A stretch of DNA of 64,000 bases from assembly GCF_036116635.1 (NCBI RefSeq), contig NZ_CP107995.1:2914001-2978000 (forward strand). Direction: 5' to 3'. Origin of the DNA: Amycolatopsis sp. NBC_00345 (GTDB lineage: Bacteria; Actinomycetota; Actinomycetes; Mycobacteriales; Pseudonocardiaceae). The stretch's first letter is position 1. Each line of letters starts with the position of its first letter. The translations under genes were made by a program, and so were the position numbers. Below the pieces are notes generated by a model. That model did not search any database. It saw nothing but the letters and a program-made list of their open reading frames with translations, and was not told where the DNA came from. Below are positions 24,704-33,400 of the stretch, one piece after another.

Positions 24704-25842
24704 GCGTCCAGCACGACTAGCTCGTGCGGCCGGGTGTTGAAGGACTCGACGCCGTTCTCGGTGACGACCACGATGTCCTCGATCCGGGCGCCCCAGCGGC
24801 CCGCCTGGTAGATGCCGGGCTCGACGCTGAAGGCCATGCCCGCCTCGAGCGGCAGCTGGTTGCCGGCGATGATGTAGGGCTCCTCGTGCACGTCGAGGCC
24901 GATGCCGTGGCCGGTGCGGTGGATGAAGAACTCGCCGAACCCGGCGGCGTCGATCACCTCGCGGGCGGCGGCGTCGATCCGCTCGGCGGTGACGCCGGGG
25001 CGCACCGCGTCGACCGCGGCCTGCTGCGCGCGCTGCAGCACCGCGTAGGTCTCGGCGACGTCGGCGTCGCGCGGCTCGCCGACGGAGTAGGTGCGGGTGC
25101 TGTCGGAGTTGTAGCCCTCGGGCAGCGGGCCGCCGATGTCGACGACCACGACGTCGCCGCGCTGGATCACGCGGTCGGAGACGTCGTGGTGCGGGCTGGC
25201 GCCGTTCGGGCCGGAGCCGACGATGACGAAGTCGGCGTGGCTGTGGCCCTCCTCGACGATGGCGGCGGTGATGTCCGCGCCCACCTCGGCCTCGGTGCGG
25301 CCCGCGCGGAGCCACTCGCCGACGCGCGCGTGCACGCGGTCGATGGCGGCGCCGGCGGCGCGCAGGGCGGCGATCTCGGCGGCGTCCTTGCGCATCCGCA
25401 GCTCGCGGACGACCGGGCCGGCGAGGGTCTGCTCGGCGTCGCCGAGGGCCGCTCGCAGGGCGAGCACGTGCAGGGCCGGGGTGAAGTCGCTGACGGCGAC
25501 GCGGCCGGGCTTGCCGAGCCGGTCGGCCACCAGCCGGTACGGGTCGTCGCCGTCGACCCAGGTGAGCACCTCGATGCCGAGGTCGGCGGTGGGCACGTCG
25601 GCGTAGCCGGGGGCTTCGAGCTTGGGCACGACCAGCGCCGGGGCGCCGTCGGCGGGCACCACGAGGGTCGTCAGCCGCTCGAACGAGCCGCCCGCCTGGC
25701 CGAGCAGGTACCGCAGGTCGGAACCGGGGGCGATGAGCAGGGCGTCGGTGTCCGCCTTCGCGGCCGCGGCGGCGGCGCGGTCGAGGCGGGCGCGGAGCGC
25801 GCCGGTGTCGGGGGCAGGCGTGTGGAGGGATCGGCTCGACAT
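24700..25842 (-). CDS. M24 family aminopeptidase (Xaa-Pro type)
   Basis: A 380-residue metallopeptidase of the pita-bread fold. The creatinase-like N-terminal domain covers about residues 1-145. The dinuclear metal ligands are all present: Asp in VVVDIGG, Asp in SDSTRT, His in RTGHGIGLDVHE, Glu in SVEPGIY and Glu in RIEDIVVV. The HE after GLD and the HHD at SPHHDVSD fit Xaa-Pro peptidases. It removes N-terminal residues before proline in peptides in the cytoplasm. The Lrp regulator follows with a 4-nt overlap. Confidence 0.94.
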   Translation of the reverse strand: MSSRSLHTPAPDTGALRARLDRAAAAAAKADTDALLIAPGSDLRYLLGQAGGSFERLTTLVVPADGAPALVVPKLEAPGYADVPTADLGIEVLTWVDGDDPYRLVADRLGKPGRVAVSDFTPALHVLALRAALGDAEQTLAGPVVRELRMRKDAAEIAALRAAGAAIDRVHARVGEWLRAGRTEAEVGADITAAIVEEGHSHADFVIVGSGPNGASPHHDVSDRVIQRGDVVVVDIGGPLPEGYNSDSTRTYSVGEPRDADVAETYAVLQRAQQAAVDAVRPGVTAERIDAAAREVIDAAGFGEFFIHRTGHGIGLDVHEEPYIIAGNQLPLEAGMAFSVEPGIYQAGRWGARIEDIVVVTENGVESFNTRPHELVVLDA

Positions 25843-25878
25843 GCGATGGAGCCTAGTACCGGCGCCCGCGGTGGTCCG

Positions 25879-26499
25879 TCACCCGGGCGGGACCGGAGTT
25901 TCGAACAGCGGCGGGAGGTACCGGAGCATCAGCGCGGACCACACGACGTGGGTCAGCAGCGGTGCCTGGACGCCGCCGGTCGCGCGCCGCTGGAGCCCGA
26001 ACACCGTGCCCATCACGATCGAGGCGAGCACCAGCGCGGGGTTGCGGGTGGCGACCGTGGACAGCGCGTACACGGCTGTCGAGGTCACGACCGAGGTGCC
26101 GGGCTCCTGCAGGACGCCGCGGAAGAAGACCTCCTCGGCCGCGCCGGTCGCGAGGGTGGTCGCGAACACCGCCGGCCCGGAGCCGCGGTGGGCGTAGGCG
26201 AGGACGCCGCTGATCGCGCGGGACAGCACCGGGATCCGGCGGGCGACCAGCGCCGTGGCGTAGAACCCGCCGAACGCGCCCACTCCGATCAGCACCGGGG
26301 TCACGACGGGGTGGCGGGACCGGCCGCGCGGTGGCGGCCCGGCGGCCAGCCCGCCCGCGAGCCAGGTGGCGGCGACGGCGTTGGTGAGGACGTAGAAGCG
26401 GCCGGAACCGGGCCGGGTGGACAGCGACAGGCCGAGCAGTCCGGTGCCCGCGGCCGTGACGGCGGTGAGCAGGCCGCGCCGCCGTCGTGACGCCGTCAA
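25879..26499 (-). CDS. CPBP family intramembrane metalloprotease
   Basis: A 206-residue membrane protein with about five hydrophobic segments. The CPBP (CAAX protease/bacteriocin-processing) motifs are visible: EEVFFRG, then FGLQRR and LLTHVVWS, giving the Glu and His metal ligands. Start codon is TTG at 26499, overlapping the SDR stop (TTGA), a coupled arrangement. Family members cleave membrane peptides or give bacteriocin immunity; the substrate is unknown. Confidence 0.82.
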   Translation of the reverse strand: MTASRRRRGLLTAVTAAGTGLLGLSLSTRPGSGRFYVLTNAVAATWLAGGLAAGPPPRGRSRHPVVTPVLIGVGAFGGFYATALVARRIPVLSRAISGVLAYAHRGSGPAVFATTLATGAAEEVFFRGVLQEPGTSVVTSTAVYALSTVATRNPALVLASIVMGTVFGLQRRATGGVQAPLLTHVVWSALMLRYLPPLFETPVPPG

Positions 26500-27392
26500 G
26501 CCGCCCGCCGTTCGCGGGCCCGCTCGCCGAGCGCTTCCAGCGCCGCGGTGTCGTAGTCCATCGGCTCGAACGGGACCACCTTCCGGATGCTGTCGTCGCG
26601 GACCACGACCTCGTTCGCCATCGAGTCGATCAGGGTGCGGCCGGTGGTGACGTCGACGTCGGTGATCAGCGACAGCCAGTACGACGAGAGCCGCGGGCTG
26701 AGCAGCGGCACCGGCACGATCAGCGGGCTGCGGCCCTCCAGCCGCGCGAGGCGGCGCAGCATGTCCACGTACGCGAGCTGTTCGGTGCCGCCGATGTCGA
26801 ACGTGCGTCCCTCGGCCTCAGCGGGTTCGAGGACGCCGAGGAGGTAGCGGACCACGTCGGCGATCGCGATCGGCTGGGTGCGGGTGGCGGCCCAGCGCGG
26901 GGTGACCATGGCCGGCAGGTGCTCGACGAGCTGGCGGGTGATCTCCCAGGAGATGCCGCCGTGGCCGACGACGATGCCGGCCCGCAGCACCGTGACGGGC
27001 ACGCCCGTGGAACCGAGCAGGTGCTCCACCAGCCGTCGGCTGCGCAGGTGGGCGGACAGGTCGTCGGCGTCGTCGCCAAGACCGCCGAGGTAGACGATCC
27101 GGCCCACGCCCGTGTCCTTGGCGGCGAGGGCGAAGGCCCGGGCGTGCGCGGCGTCCTGGCGTTCGAAGTCGACGGTGTCGAGGGAGTGGATCAGGTAGTA
27201 GGCGGCGTCCGTTCCGTCCAGCGCGGCGCGCAGTGAGTCCGGTTCGGACACGTCGCCACGGACGGCGGTGCCCGCGCCCGTGTAGCGCTCGGGCTTTCGG
27301 GTCATCGCGCGGACTTCGTGGCCGGCCTCGGCGAGTGCGGGCGCGAGCCTGCTCCCGACGAAGCCGGACGCGCCGGTCACGAGCACCTTCAC
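26496..27392 (-). CDS. NAD(P)-binding atypical SDR (NmrA/complex I NDUFA9-like)
   Basis: A 298-residue extended/atypical SDR with the glycine motif VTGASGFVGSRLA at the very N-terminus, AYYLIHSLD, GRIVYLGGLGD and a C-terminal DUF2867-related SRxS-type region (SYWLSLITDVDV). GTG at 27392 is preferred because GGGGGAA lies before it. It is coupled to the CPBP protease gene downstream. Proteins of this group bind nucleotide and often lack an active Tyr; a role in quinone or cofactor handling is only a guess. Confidence 0.85.
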   Translation of the reverse strand: MKVLVTGASGFVGSRLAPALAEAGHEVRAMTRKPERYTGAGTAVRGDVSEPDSLRAALDGTDAAYYLIHSLDTVDFERQDAAHARAFALAAKDTGVGRIVYLGGLGDDADDLSAHLRSRRLVEHLLGSTGVPVTVLRAGIVVGHGGISWEITRQLVEHLPAMVTPRWAATRTQPIAIADVVRYLLGVLEPAEAEGRTFDIGGTEQLAYVDMLRRLARLEGRSPLIVPVPLLSPRLSSYWLSLITDVDVTTGRTLIDSMANEVVVRDDSIRKVVPFEPMDYDTAALEALGERARERRAA

Positions 27393-27476
27393 GGCTGTTC
27401 CCCCGTCGTCGATCGTCCCACTCCCCCACACGAATACCCGAAACCGCGACGCGACAACCGGCTAGCGTCGGGACCC

Positions 27477-28598
27477 GTGAACCGGACCGACCGTCTCTAC
27501 GCGCTCGTCGAGGAACTGCGGGCCGTCGCTCCCCTGCCGCGCAGCGCCCGGTGGCTGGCGCGGCACTTCGAGGTGAGCAGCCGCACGGTCGAGCGCGACC
27601 TCGCGGCGTTGCAGCAATCCGGCGTGCCGATCTACGCCGAACCCGGCCGCAGCGGCGGGTACGTGCTCGACCGCGACCGGACCCTGCCGCCGCTGGCCAT
27701 CACCCCGGCGGAGGCGACCGCGCTCGCCGTCGGGCTGCATGCGCTGGCCGGCACGCCGTTCGCCGACGACGCGCGGGGCGCGTTGCAGAAGGTGCTCGCC
27801 GTGCTGCCTGAAGCGGCTCGCGCCGAGACCGCGCGAGAAGCCGGGCGGATCCGGATGCTGGCGCCCGCCGCGCCGCCGCTGTCCCGTCGGCTGCGGGAGG
27901 CGCTGGGCACCGGCCGGGTGCTGCGGCTCGGCTACGCCGACCGGGCGGGCGTGACCAGCGAACGGGTGGTGGAGCCGCTGGGGTTCTTCGGCGGCGACCA
28001 CTGGTACCTGGTGGCGTGGTGCCGCCTGCGCGACGGCGTGCGCGGCTTCCGGCTGGACCGCGTCACCTCCGTCGTGGTGCTCGACGAGCCGGTGCCGGAC
28101 CGGCGCGTGGACCTCGACGAGGTGGGCGCGGCCGGGGCGGAGCTGATCGGCCTGGACGTGATCGTGAACACAGACGCCGGCGGTGTCGCGGTAGGCCCGG
28201 AAAGTGGTCGCCGACCCGGAAGCCCACGGAAAGGAACGACCATGCACCTCGGCGACAAGTGGACCGCGCTGTGGAACGGCGAGCTGGAGCTCGCGCAGGA
28301 GATCATCGACCCGGACTTCCGCATCCGGTTCGGCTCGGGCCCCGGCGCCGACGGGCTGCGCGGGCCGGAGGACTTCACCGCGTACCTCAAGGACTTTCAC
28401 GACGCCCGCCCCGGGCTGGCGTTCGAGCTGGAGATCCCCCCGCTGGAGGCCGGCCCCGAGGTGGTGCTGCGGTGGCGGGTGACCTTCGACGACGTGCCGG
28501 AGGGGCGCAGCGGCATCGACCAGCTCACCGTCGTCGACGGGCGGGTCACCCGGGCGTGGTCGGTGACCGCGGCGCGCACGTTCACCCCGATGGGCTAA
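27477..28598 (+). CDS. WYL-domain regulator fused in frame to a SnoaL-like domain
   Basis: One open frame of 373 residues. Residues about 1-60 are the YafY/DeoR-type HTH (RWLARHFEVSSRTVERDLAA), and about 140-225 are the WYL domain (GFFGGDHWYLVAWCRL). A linker (GPESGRRPGSPRK) leads to a second domain from Met256 (28242): a SnoaL/NTF2-like polyketide cyclase fold (DKWTALWNGELELAQEIIDP, FTAYLKDFHDARPGL). An AAAGGAA site 5 nt before the ATG at 28242 suggests that the second domain is also, or mainly, made as a separate 118-residue protein. TAGCGT (27463-27468) lies 8 nt before the GTG. Usually these are two genes, so the missing stop codon is notable. Confidence 0.75.
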   Translation: MNRTDRLYALVEELRAVAPLPRSARWLARHFEVSSRTVERDLAALQQSGVPIYAEPGRSGGYVLDRDRTLPPLAITPAEATALAVGLHALAGTPFADDARGALQKVLAVLPEAARAETAREAGRIRMLAPAAPPLSRRLREALGTGRVLRLGYADRAGVTSERVVEPLGFFGGDHWYLVAWCRLRDGVRGFRLDRVTSVVVLDEPVPDRRVDLDEVGAAGAELIGLDVIVNTDAGGVAVGPESGRRPGSPRKGTTMHLGDKWTALWNGELELAQEIIDPDFRIRFGSGPGADGLRGPEDFTAYLKDFHDARPGLAFELEIPPLEAGPEVVLRWRVTFDDVPEGRSGIDQLTVVDGRVTRAWSVTAARTFTPMG

Positions 28599-28670
28599 CG
28601 CAGGGCGGCACTGACGTCCGGTACGCGGAGCGTGCGACGGTCCGGCACCCGGCATGGCAGGCTGTGCGGG

Positions 28671-29621
28671 GTGACCGGACCACTCGCCCTGCTCGACTCC
28701 GCCAGCCTGTACTTCCGCTCGTTCTACGCGCTGCCCGACTCGATGACCGCGCCGGACGGGACGCCGGTGAACGCGGTGCGCGGCTTCACCGACACGATCG
28801 CGCGCATCCTCACCGACCGCCGCCCGTCGCGGCTGGTGGCGTGCCTCGACGCGGACTGGCGGCCGAAGTTCCGCACCGACCTGCTGCCCAGTTACAAGGC
28901 GCACCGGGTCGCGGTGCCGGGCCACGGCGAGAGCGCGGCGGACGTCGAGGAGGTGCCGGACACGCTCACCCCGCAGGTGCCGGTGATCCTCGACGTGCTG
29001 GCCGCGTTCGGCTTCGCCACCGCCGAGGCCGCGGGGTACGAGGCCGACGACGTCATCGGCGCGCTCGCCACCCGCGAACGGGACGCGGCGGTGGAGGTCA
29101 TCACCGGCGACCGCGACCTGTTCCAGCTGGTGCGCGAGGAGCCGACACCCACGTCCGTGGTGTACGTCGGCAAGGGCTGGGCGAAGGCGGAAGTGTTGGG
29201 CCGCAAGGAGATCGCCGAGCGTTACGGCGTGCCGGTGGAGCACGCGGGCCCGGCTTACGCGGACATGTCCGCCCTGCGCGGCGACCCGTCCGACGGCCTG
29301 CCCGGCGTCGCCGGCATCGGCGAGAAGACGGCGGCGAAGCTGATCACGCAGTTCGGCTCACTGGAGGAGCTGATCGCGGCGTCGTCCGCGAACGACGCGC
29401 GGGTGCCGCTCAAGACGCGCCTGCGGCTTTCCGACGCCGCCGGCTACCTCGCGGTCGCCCCCACCGTCGTGCGGGTCGCCGTGGACGCCCCGGTCGAGGT
29501 GTCCGGCCCCGACGCGGTGCCCTCGCGCCCGGCCGACCCCGAGCGGGTCGCGGAGCTGGCCGAGCGGTGGAACCTGGGCCGGTCGGTGGACCGGCTGCTC
29601 GCAGCGTTGCCGAAGGACTGA
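28671..29621 (+). CDS. 5'-3' exonuclease (Pol I N-terminal domain-like)
   Basis: A 316-residue stand-alone FEN-type nuclease related to the N-terminal domain of DNA polymerase I. Acidic metal ligands lie in LALLDSASLYFRSFYAL, ACLDADWRPKFRTDLL, GYEADDVIG, VITGDRDLFQLV and GDPSDGLPGV, followed by the helix-hairpin-helix VAGIGEKTAAKLI. It should process RNA primers or flaps in replication and repair. The GTG at 28671 begins the family sequence. Stand-alone copies of this type are common in actinobacteria alongside full-length PolA. Confidence 0.93.
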   Translation: MTGPLALLDSASLYFRSFYALPDSMTAPDGTPVNAVRGFTDTIARILTDRRPSRLVACLDADWRPKFRTDLLPSYKAHRVAVPGHGESAADVEEVPDTLTPQVPVILDVLAAFGFATAEAAGYEADDVIGALATRERDAAVEVITGDRDLFQLVREEPTPTSVVYVGKGWAKAEVLGRKEIAERYGVPVEHAGPAYADMSALRGDPSDGLPGVAGIGEKTAAKLITQFGSLEELIAASSANDARVPLKTRLRLSDAAGYLAVAPTVVRVAVDAPVEVSGPDAVPSRPADPERVAELAERWNLGRSVDRLLAALPKD

Positions 29622-29677
29622 ATCCCGGCGTAGAGCCCGCTCGCATTTTGTGTGAGCGAGATTTTATCCAGCCATGG

Positions 29678-29700
29678 TAGAGTTTATTCATGCGAATAAA
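29678..29700 (+). promoter_or_regulatory. Leaderless promoter and operator over the TetR start codon
   Basis: TAGAGT at 29678-29683 lies 6 nt before the ATG at 29690. A palindrome with perfect arms TTTATTC (29683-29689) and GAATAAA (29694-29700) spans the start codon. Repressor bound here would block transcription initiation, so autoregulation is likely. Confidence 0.6.
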
Positions 29701-30343
29701 CGAGGGCCCGGCGGACGCGGCCACCGTCACGAACACTGCACGCCGGGCGCAGATCGTCGCGGCCGCGATCGAGACGATCGCCGAAGTGGGCTACGCCAAA
29801 GCGTCGTTCGCGCGGATCACCGCCGCGGCCGCGCTCAGCAGCCCGAGGATGATCTCGTACCACTTCGCCGGCAAGGACGACCTGATGCGGCAGATCGTCG
29901 AAGACGTGCTCGGGACCGCGGTGGTCTTCATGCGGGAGCGGATCGAGGCCGAGGAGTCCGCGGGCGGGCGGCTGCGGGCCTACCTGGAGTCGAACCTCGA
30001 ATTCCTGCGCGACCACCCGCGCGAGATGGCCGCGCTGACCGAGATCGGCCCGCACTTCGACACCGGCGCGGGCGCGCCCGCCACCTCGGTCTCGGTCCAG
30101 GAGCCGAGTGTGCTGGGCTTGGAGGTGCTGCTGCGCGGCGGGCAGGCGGCCGGGGAGTTCCGGGACTTCGACATCCGGTCCATGGCCGTGATGATCCGCG
30201 GTGCCGTCGACGCCGCGGCCCAGCGGCTGCGGGCCGAGCCGGGCTTCGACTTCGACGCCTACAGCCGCGAGGTCGTCGCTTCCTTCACCCTCGCCACCGA
30301 CCGCCCCGCCCCGAAAGGAGCCCGCCGTGCCCGTAACCCGTGA
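29690..30343 (+). CDS. TetR family regulator
   Basis: A 217-residue TetR regulator with HTH at about residues 18-65 (AQIVAAAIETIAEVGYAKAS, ALSSPRMISYHFAGKDDLM). It is the first gene of a three-gene operon: the next gene overlaps by 17 nt and the third by 4 nt. The palindrome over its start codon supports autoregulation. It probably controls the membrane protein and SDR behind it. Confidence 0.92.
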   Translation: MRINEGPADAATVTNTARRAQIVAAAIETIAEVGYAKASFARITAAAALSSPRMISYHFAGKDDLMRQIVEDVLGTAVVFMRERIEAEESAGGRLRAYLESNLEFLRDHPREMAALTEIGPHFDTGAGAPATSVSVQEPSVLGLEVLLRGGQAAGEFRDFDIRSMAVMIRGAVDAAAQRLRAEPGFDFDAYSREVVASFTLATDRPAPKGARRARNP

Positions 30344-30995
30344 GCGTCCGTCGCGGAAAGCCATGCTGCGCACGCTGTCCGTCGAGGTGGCTGCCCCGCT
30401 CGTGGTGTTCTACGGGCTGCGCGCGCTGGGCGCGGACCAGGTGGTCGCGCTGCTGGTCGCCGCGATCCTGCCCGCCGCGCGCACGGCCTACCGGGCCGTC
30501 ACCGCGCGGCGGCTCGACGGGATCGCCGTGTTCATGCTGGGCGCGCTGGTGCTGACCGTGGTGATGTCCTCGATCACGGGCGAGCCGCGGGTGCTGCTCG
30601 TCCGCAACGCGTGGGGGACGGCGGCGCTGGGCCTGTGGATCCTGGGCACGCTGTTCGCGCGGAAGCCGTTCCTGTTCACCGGCGCCCGGCTGGTGTTCGA
30701 CGACGCGCAGCGGCTGGCCTGGGACGGCAACTGGCAGCGGCACCCGGCGTTCCGGCACGTCCTGACGGTGTGCACCGCGGTGTGGGGAGCCGGGTTCCTC
30801 GGTGACGCGGCGCTTCGGGTCTTGCTCGCGATGACGCTGCCGATCGACGTGGTCCCGGTCCTCGACGACGTGCTCCTGGTCGTCACGCTCGTGGCACTGC
30901 TGGTTTTCCAGCGCTGGTACGGCCGTCCGTACCTGCGCCGCCGCGGGCTGCGGCTGCGGGGTGTCCACGTCACCGCGGACGAGCAGGTGCGATGA
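30327..30995 (+). CDS. VC0807-like multi-pass membrane protein
   Basis: A 222-residue membrane protein with about six hydrophobic segments (APLVVFYGLRALG, VVALLVAAILP, GIAVFMLGALVLTVVM, AALGLWILGTLFA, LRVLLAMTLP, VLLVVTLVALLVF). This layout resembles the VC0807 family, whose function is unknown. GTG at 30327 follows GAAAGGAG and lies inside the end of the TetR gene. The SDR starts on its stop codon. Confidence 0.75.
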   Translation: MPVTRERPSRKAMLRTLSVEVAAPLVVFYGLRALGADQVVALLVAAILPAARTAYRAVTARRLDGIAVFMLGALVLTVVMSSITGEPRVLLVRNAWGTAALGLWILGTLFARKPFLFTGARLVFDDAQRLAWDGNWQRHPAFRHVLTVCTAVWGAGFLGDAALRVLLAMTLPIDVVPVLDDVLLVVTLVALLVFQRWYGRPYLRRRGLRLRGVHVTADEQVR

Positions 30996-31714
30996 GTGCG
31001 CTGATCACCGGCGGGGCGAGCGGAATCGGCGCGGCGGTCGCCCGGCGGCTGGCCGCCCGGGGGCATCAGGTGGTGGTCGCCGACGTGGACGCCGAACGCG
31101 GCCGCGAGGTCGCCCGCGCGATCGGCGGGGTATTCGTCCGCGCCGACGTCGGCTCGGCGCGCGACAACGAGCGGGCCGTCGCGGCCGCGGTCGAGGCTTC
31201 CGGCCGGCTCGACGTCGTCGTCCTGAACGCCGGGGTGCCGGGCCGCTGCGGTTTCGACGATTTCAGCGCCGAGCGCTACCGCGCCGTGCTGGGCGTCAAC
31301 CTCGACGGGGTCGTGCACGGCATCCGGGCGAGCCTGGCGCCGATGCGCGCCCAGGCCGCGGGCTCGATCGTCGTCACCTCCAGCATGGCCGGGCTCGCCC
31401 CCTCCCCCGACATCTTCTACTCGACCGCCAAACACGCGCAGATCGGGCTCGTCCGGTCGGCCGCGATGCTGCTGGCCGCCGACGGGATCCGGGTCAACGC
31501 GGTGTGCCCGGGGCTGACCGACACCGCGCTGATCGCGTCTTTCCGCCCGCGCCTGGTCGAAGCGGGGCTCGCCATCGCCGAACCGGACCAGGTCGCGGCC
31601 GCCGTCGAGGCGGTCCTCGACGGCCAGGGCACCGGCGAGGCGTGGATCGTCCAGAGTGGACAGACACCGGTGGCGGTGTCCTTTCCCGACACCACCCCGG
31701 CCATTGTGAGTTAG
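30992..31714 (+). CDS. SDR oxidoreductase, third gene of the TetR operon
   Basis: A 240-residue classical SDR: TGGASGIGAAVA cofactor loop, VVVLNAGVPG, catalytic Ser in VVTSSMAG, and FYSTAKHAQ as YxxxK. The ATG overlaps the previous stop (ATGA). It likely carries out the catalytic step controlled by the TetR at 29690. It converges with the Eis-type gene, with 10 nt between the stops. Confidence 0.9.
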   Translation: MSALITGGASGIGAAVARRLAARGHQVVVADVDAERGREVARAIGGVFVRADVGSARDNERAVAAAVEASGRLDVVVLNAGVPGRCGFDDFSAERYRAVLGVNLDGVVHGIRASLAPMRAQAAGSIVVTSSMAGLAPSPDIFYSTAKHAQIGLVRSAAMLLAADGIRVNAVCPGLTDTALIASFRPRLVEAGLAIAEPDQVAAAVEAVLDGQGTGEAWIVQSGQTPVAVSFPDTTPAIVS

Positions 31715-31724
31715 AAGTGCGGCG

Positions 31725-32948
31725 CTAGAAGTGCGTGCCGCACCACGGGCTGCGCTCGGTGGTGAACAGGGTGTCGGCGCGGGCGGCGGCGGACGGGTCG
31801 GTCGCGGTGAGACGGCCGGCCTGCAGCAGCGTCGTCGCGCGCCACTCGCCGAGGTAGAGCATCGCGAGGGTCTCGGAGTCGAGCTGAAGATCAGCGGGCG
31901 CGTCGGTGCGGTGGGCGCCGTCGGGGCCGACCGCGTAGTGGCCGGTGTTGGCGGGCAGTTGCGGATCGGTGAGGGCGAGGACCACCGGGTCGGCGGCGCC
32001 GTAGGTTCGGGCGGCCAGCGCGTCGGACACGTCGACCAGCCGTACCCACAGCTGGTCCCCCAGCTCCGCGGTGTGGGCGCGGCGCGGGTCGGTGAGCAGG
32101 ACGCCGACAGGCTCGTCCACCGGCCGGTCACGGGCGACGACCGTGCCGACCAGGTCGATCGACAGCAGGAACCGCCACAGCCCGGCGATCGCCGCGGGGT
32201 TCGCGCCGTTGAGGTCCCGCACGTCCAGCAGCGAGCGCTTCTCCGGGTCGTCGGTGCTGGTCCGGTCCACGCTGCGGAAGACGGCGAACCCGTCGTCCTC
32301 GCCGTTCAGTCCGGTGTGGACGGCCACGCGGTACCCGCCGCCGCGCCGGACTTGGCGGTTGTGCTCGTTCGGCCACCAGTAGGCGGGGCGCGCGAGCAGG
32401 CCCGGCCGGGGGGCGCGGCTGATGATCCGCTGGTACAGCGTGGGGATCTGCACCACCGCCGCGTCTTCGTCCAACAGCCGGACAGTGCCGGTGACCGGGG
32501 CGCTGTCACGGAACCGGGCCGGGTGCTCGACCCGGATCGAGCGGCCGAGCGTGGCGGCGCCGTAGCCGAAGCGGCCGTAGATGACCGCTTCGCTGGCGTA
32601 CAGCGCGGCGAGGGTGACGCCGCGGGCGACGAAGTCTTCGAGCTGGGTACGCATCAGCGCGCTGACGACGCCGCGGCGGGTCCAGTCCGCGCGGACCCCG
32701 ACGCCGTCGACCGCGCCCGTGCTCAGGCGCGCGCCGCCGGGCACGATCGTCTCGGTGTCGAACGAGCCGGTGATCCCGATCGGCCGGTTTTCGGCGAACG
32801 CGCCGAACTTCCGCTCCGCGGCCCAGGATTGGGCGTACTCACGCCAGGACTCGTCACTCGGTGCGTGCGCGTGCAGGGACTGCATCAGGAGGGCGAAGGT
32901 GGGCCGGCGCTCGTCGTCGGTGATGGGCCGTACCGCGAAGTCCGTCAT
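31725..32948 (-). CDS. Eis-family GNAT acetyltransferase (copy 1)
   Basis: A 407-residue protein with two GNAT-fold halves and a sterol-carrier-like C-terminal domain, the Eis architecture. The acetyl-CoA loop is RADWTRRGVVSALM, the active-site region is ASEAVIYGRFGYGAAT, and the protein ends in -CGTHF; in mycobacterial Eis the C-terminal Phe carboxylate helps catalysis. Eis enzymes acetylate amines, including aminoglycosides and lysines. The start at 32948 lacks a strong ribosome site but has GATCGGGGC before it. It follows a DUF4333 lipoprotein gene by 41 nt. Confidence 0.88.
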   Translation of the reverse strand: MTDFAVRPITDDERRPTFALLMQSLHAHAPSDESWREYAQSWAAERKFGAFAENRPIGITGSFDTETIVPGGARLSTGAVDGVGVRADWTRRGVVSALMRTQLEDFVARGVTLAALYASEAVIYGRFGYGAATLGRSIRVEHPARFRDSAPVTGTVRLLDEDAAVVQIPTLYQRIISRAPRPGLLARPAYWWPNEHNRQVRRGGGYRVAVHTGLNGEDDGFAVFRSVDRTSTDDPEKRSLLDVRDLNGANPAAIAGLWRFLLSIDLVGTVVARDRPVDEPVGVLLTDPRRAHTAELGDQLWVRLVDVSDALAARTYGAADPVVLALTDPQLPANTGHYAVGPDGAHRTDAPADLQLDSETLAMLYLGEWRATTLLQAGRLTATDPSAAARADTLFTTERSPWCGTHF

Positions 32949-32989
32949 GCCCCGATCAAACCAAGCCGGCCGGTCCGGGGCCACGCGAT

Positions 32990-33352
32990 TTACCGGGGCG
33001 CGTCCACCCGGTACTGGCCGCTGGTGCCGGTCACGGTGATGGGCACGTGTTTCCGCTCCCCCGCGACGTCCACTGTGCACTGGAACTGGTTGCCGTCGGC
33101 GACGGGCTGCCGGTCGGGGCAGGTGACCTCGCCGAGGCCGTGCAGCCCGTAGTTCTCGGTGAGGACCTTCGCGACGCCGGCGCTCATGGCCTTGGCGTCG
33201 AACACCCGGACCGGCGGTGCGGACGAGGAAGCGGTGGCCGGGTGGCCGAAGGTCATCGTCCACTCGGGCCGGTCCGGCTTCGAACCGGAATCGCAGCCCG
33301 CGGCGGCCAGTAGCCCGACGACGCACCAGCCCAGCACCCGCACCGCGCGCAT
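32990..33352 (-). CDS. DUF4333 lipoprotein
   Basis: A 120-residue exported protein. A lipobox (LLAAAGC) near residue 20 predicts a lipoprotein. The C-terminal region is a DUF4333 domain (VTCPDRQPVADGNQFQCTV, then VPITVTG) with a conserved cysteine pair. The ATG at 33352 lies 9 nt after GGAGG; the GTG at 33358 is too close. It sits between two Eis-type genes. Its domain is clearly related to that of the protein at 34664-35482. Function unknown. Confidence 0.82.
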   Translation of the reverse strand: MRAVRVLGWCVVGLLAAAGCDSGSKPDRPEWTMTFGHPATASSSAPPVRVFDAKAMSAGVAKVLTENYGLHGLGEVTCPDRQPVADGNQFQCTVDVAGERKHVPITVTGTSGQYRVDAPR

Positions 33353-33400
33353 GCCCACGATCCTCCGCCCCGAAGCCCGCCCGGAGGCCTTTGGTCAAGG

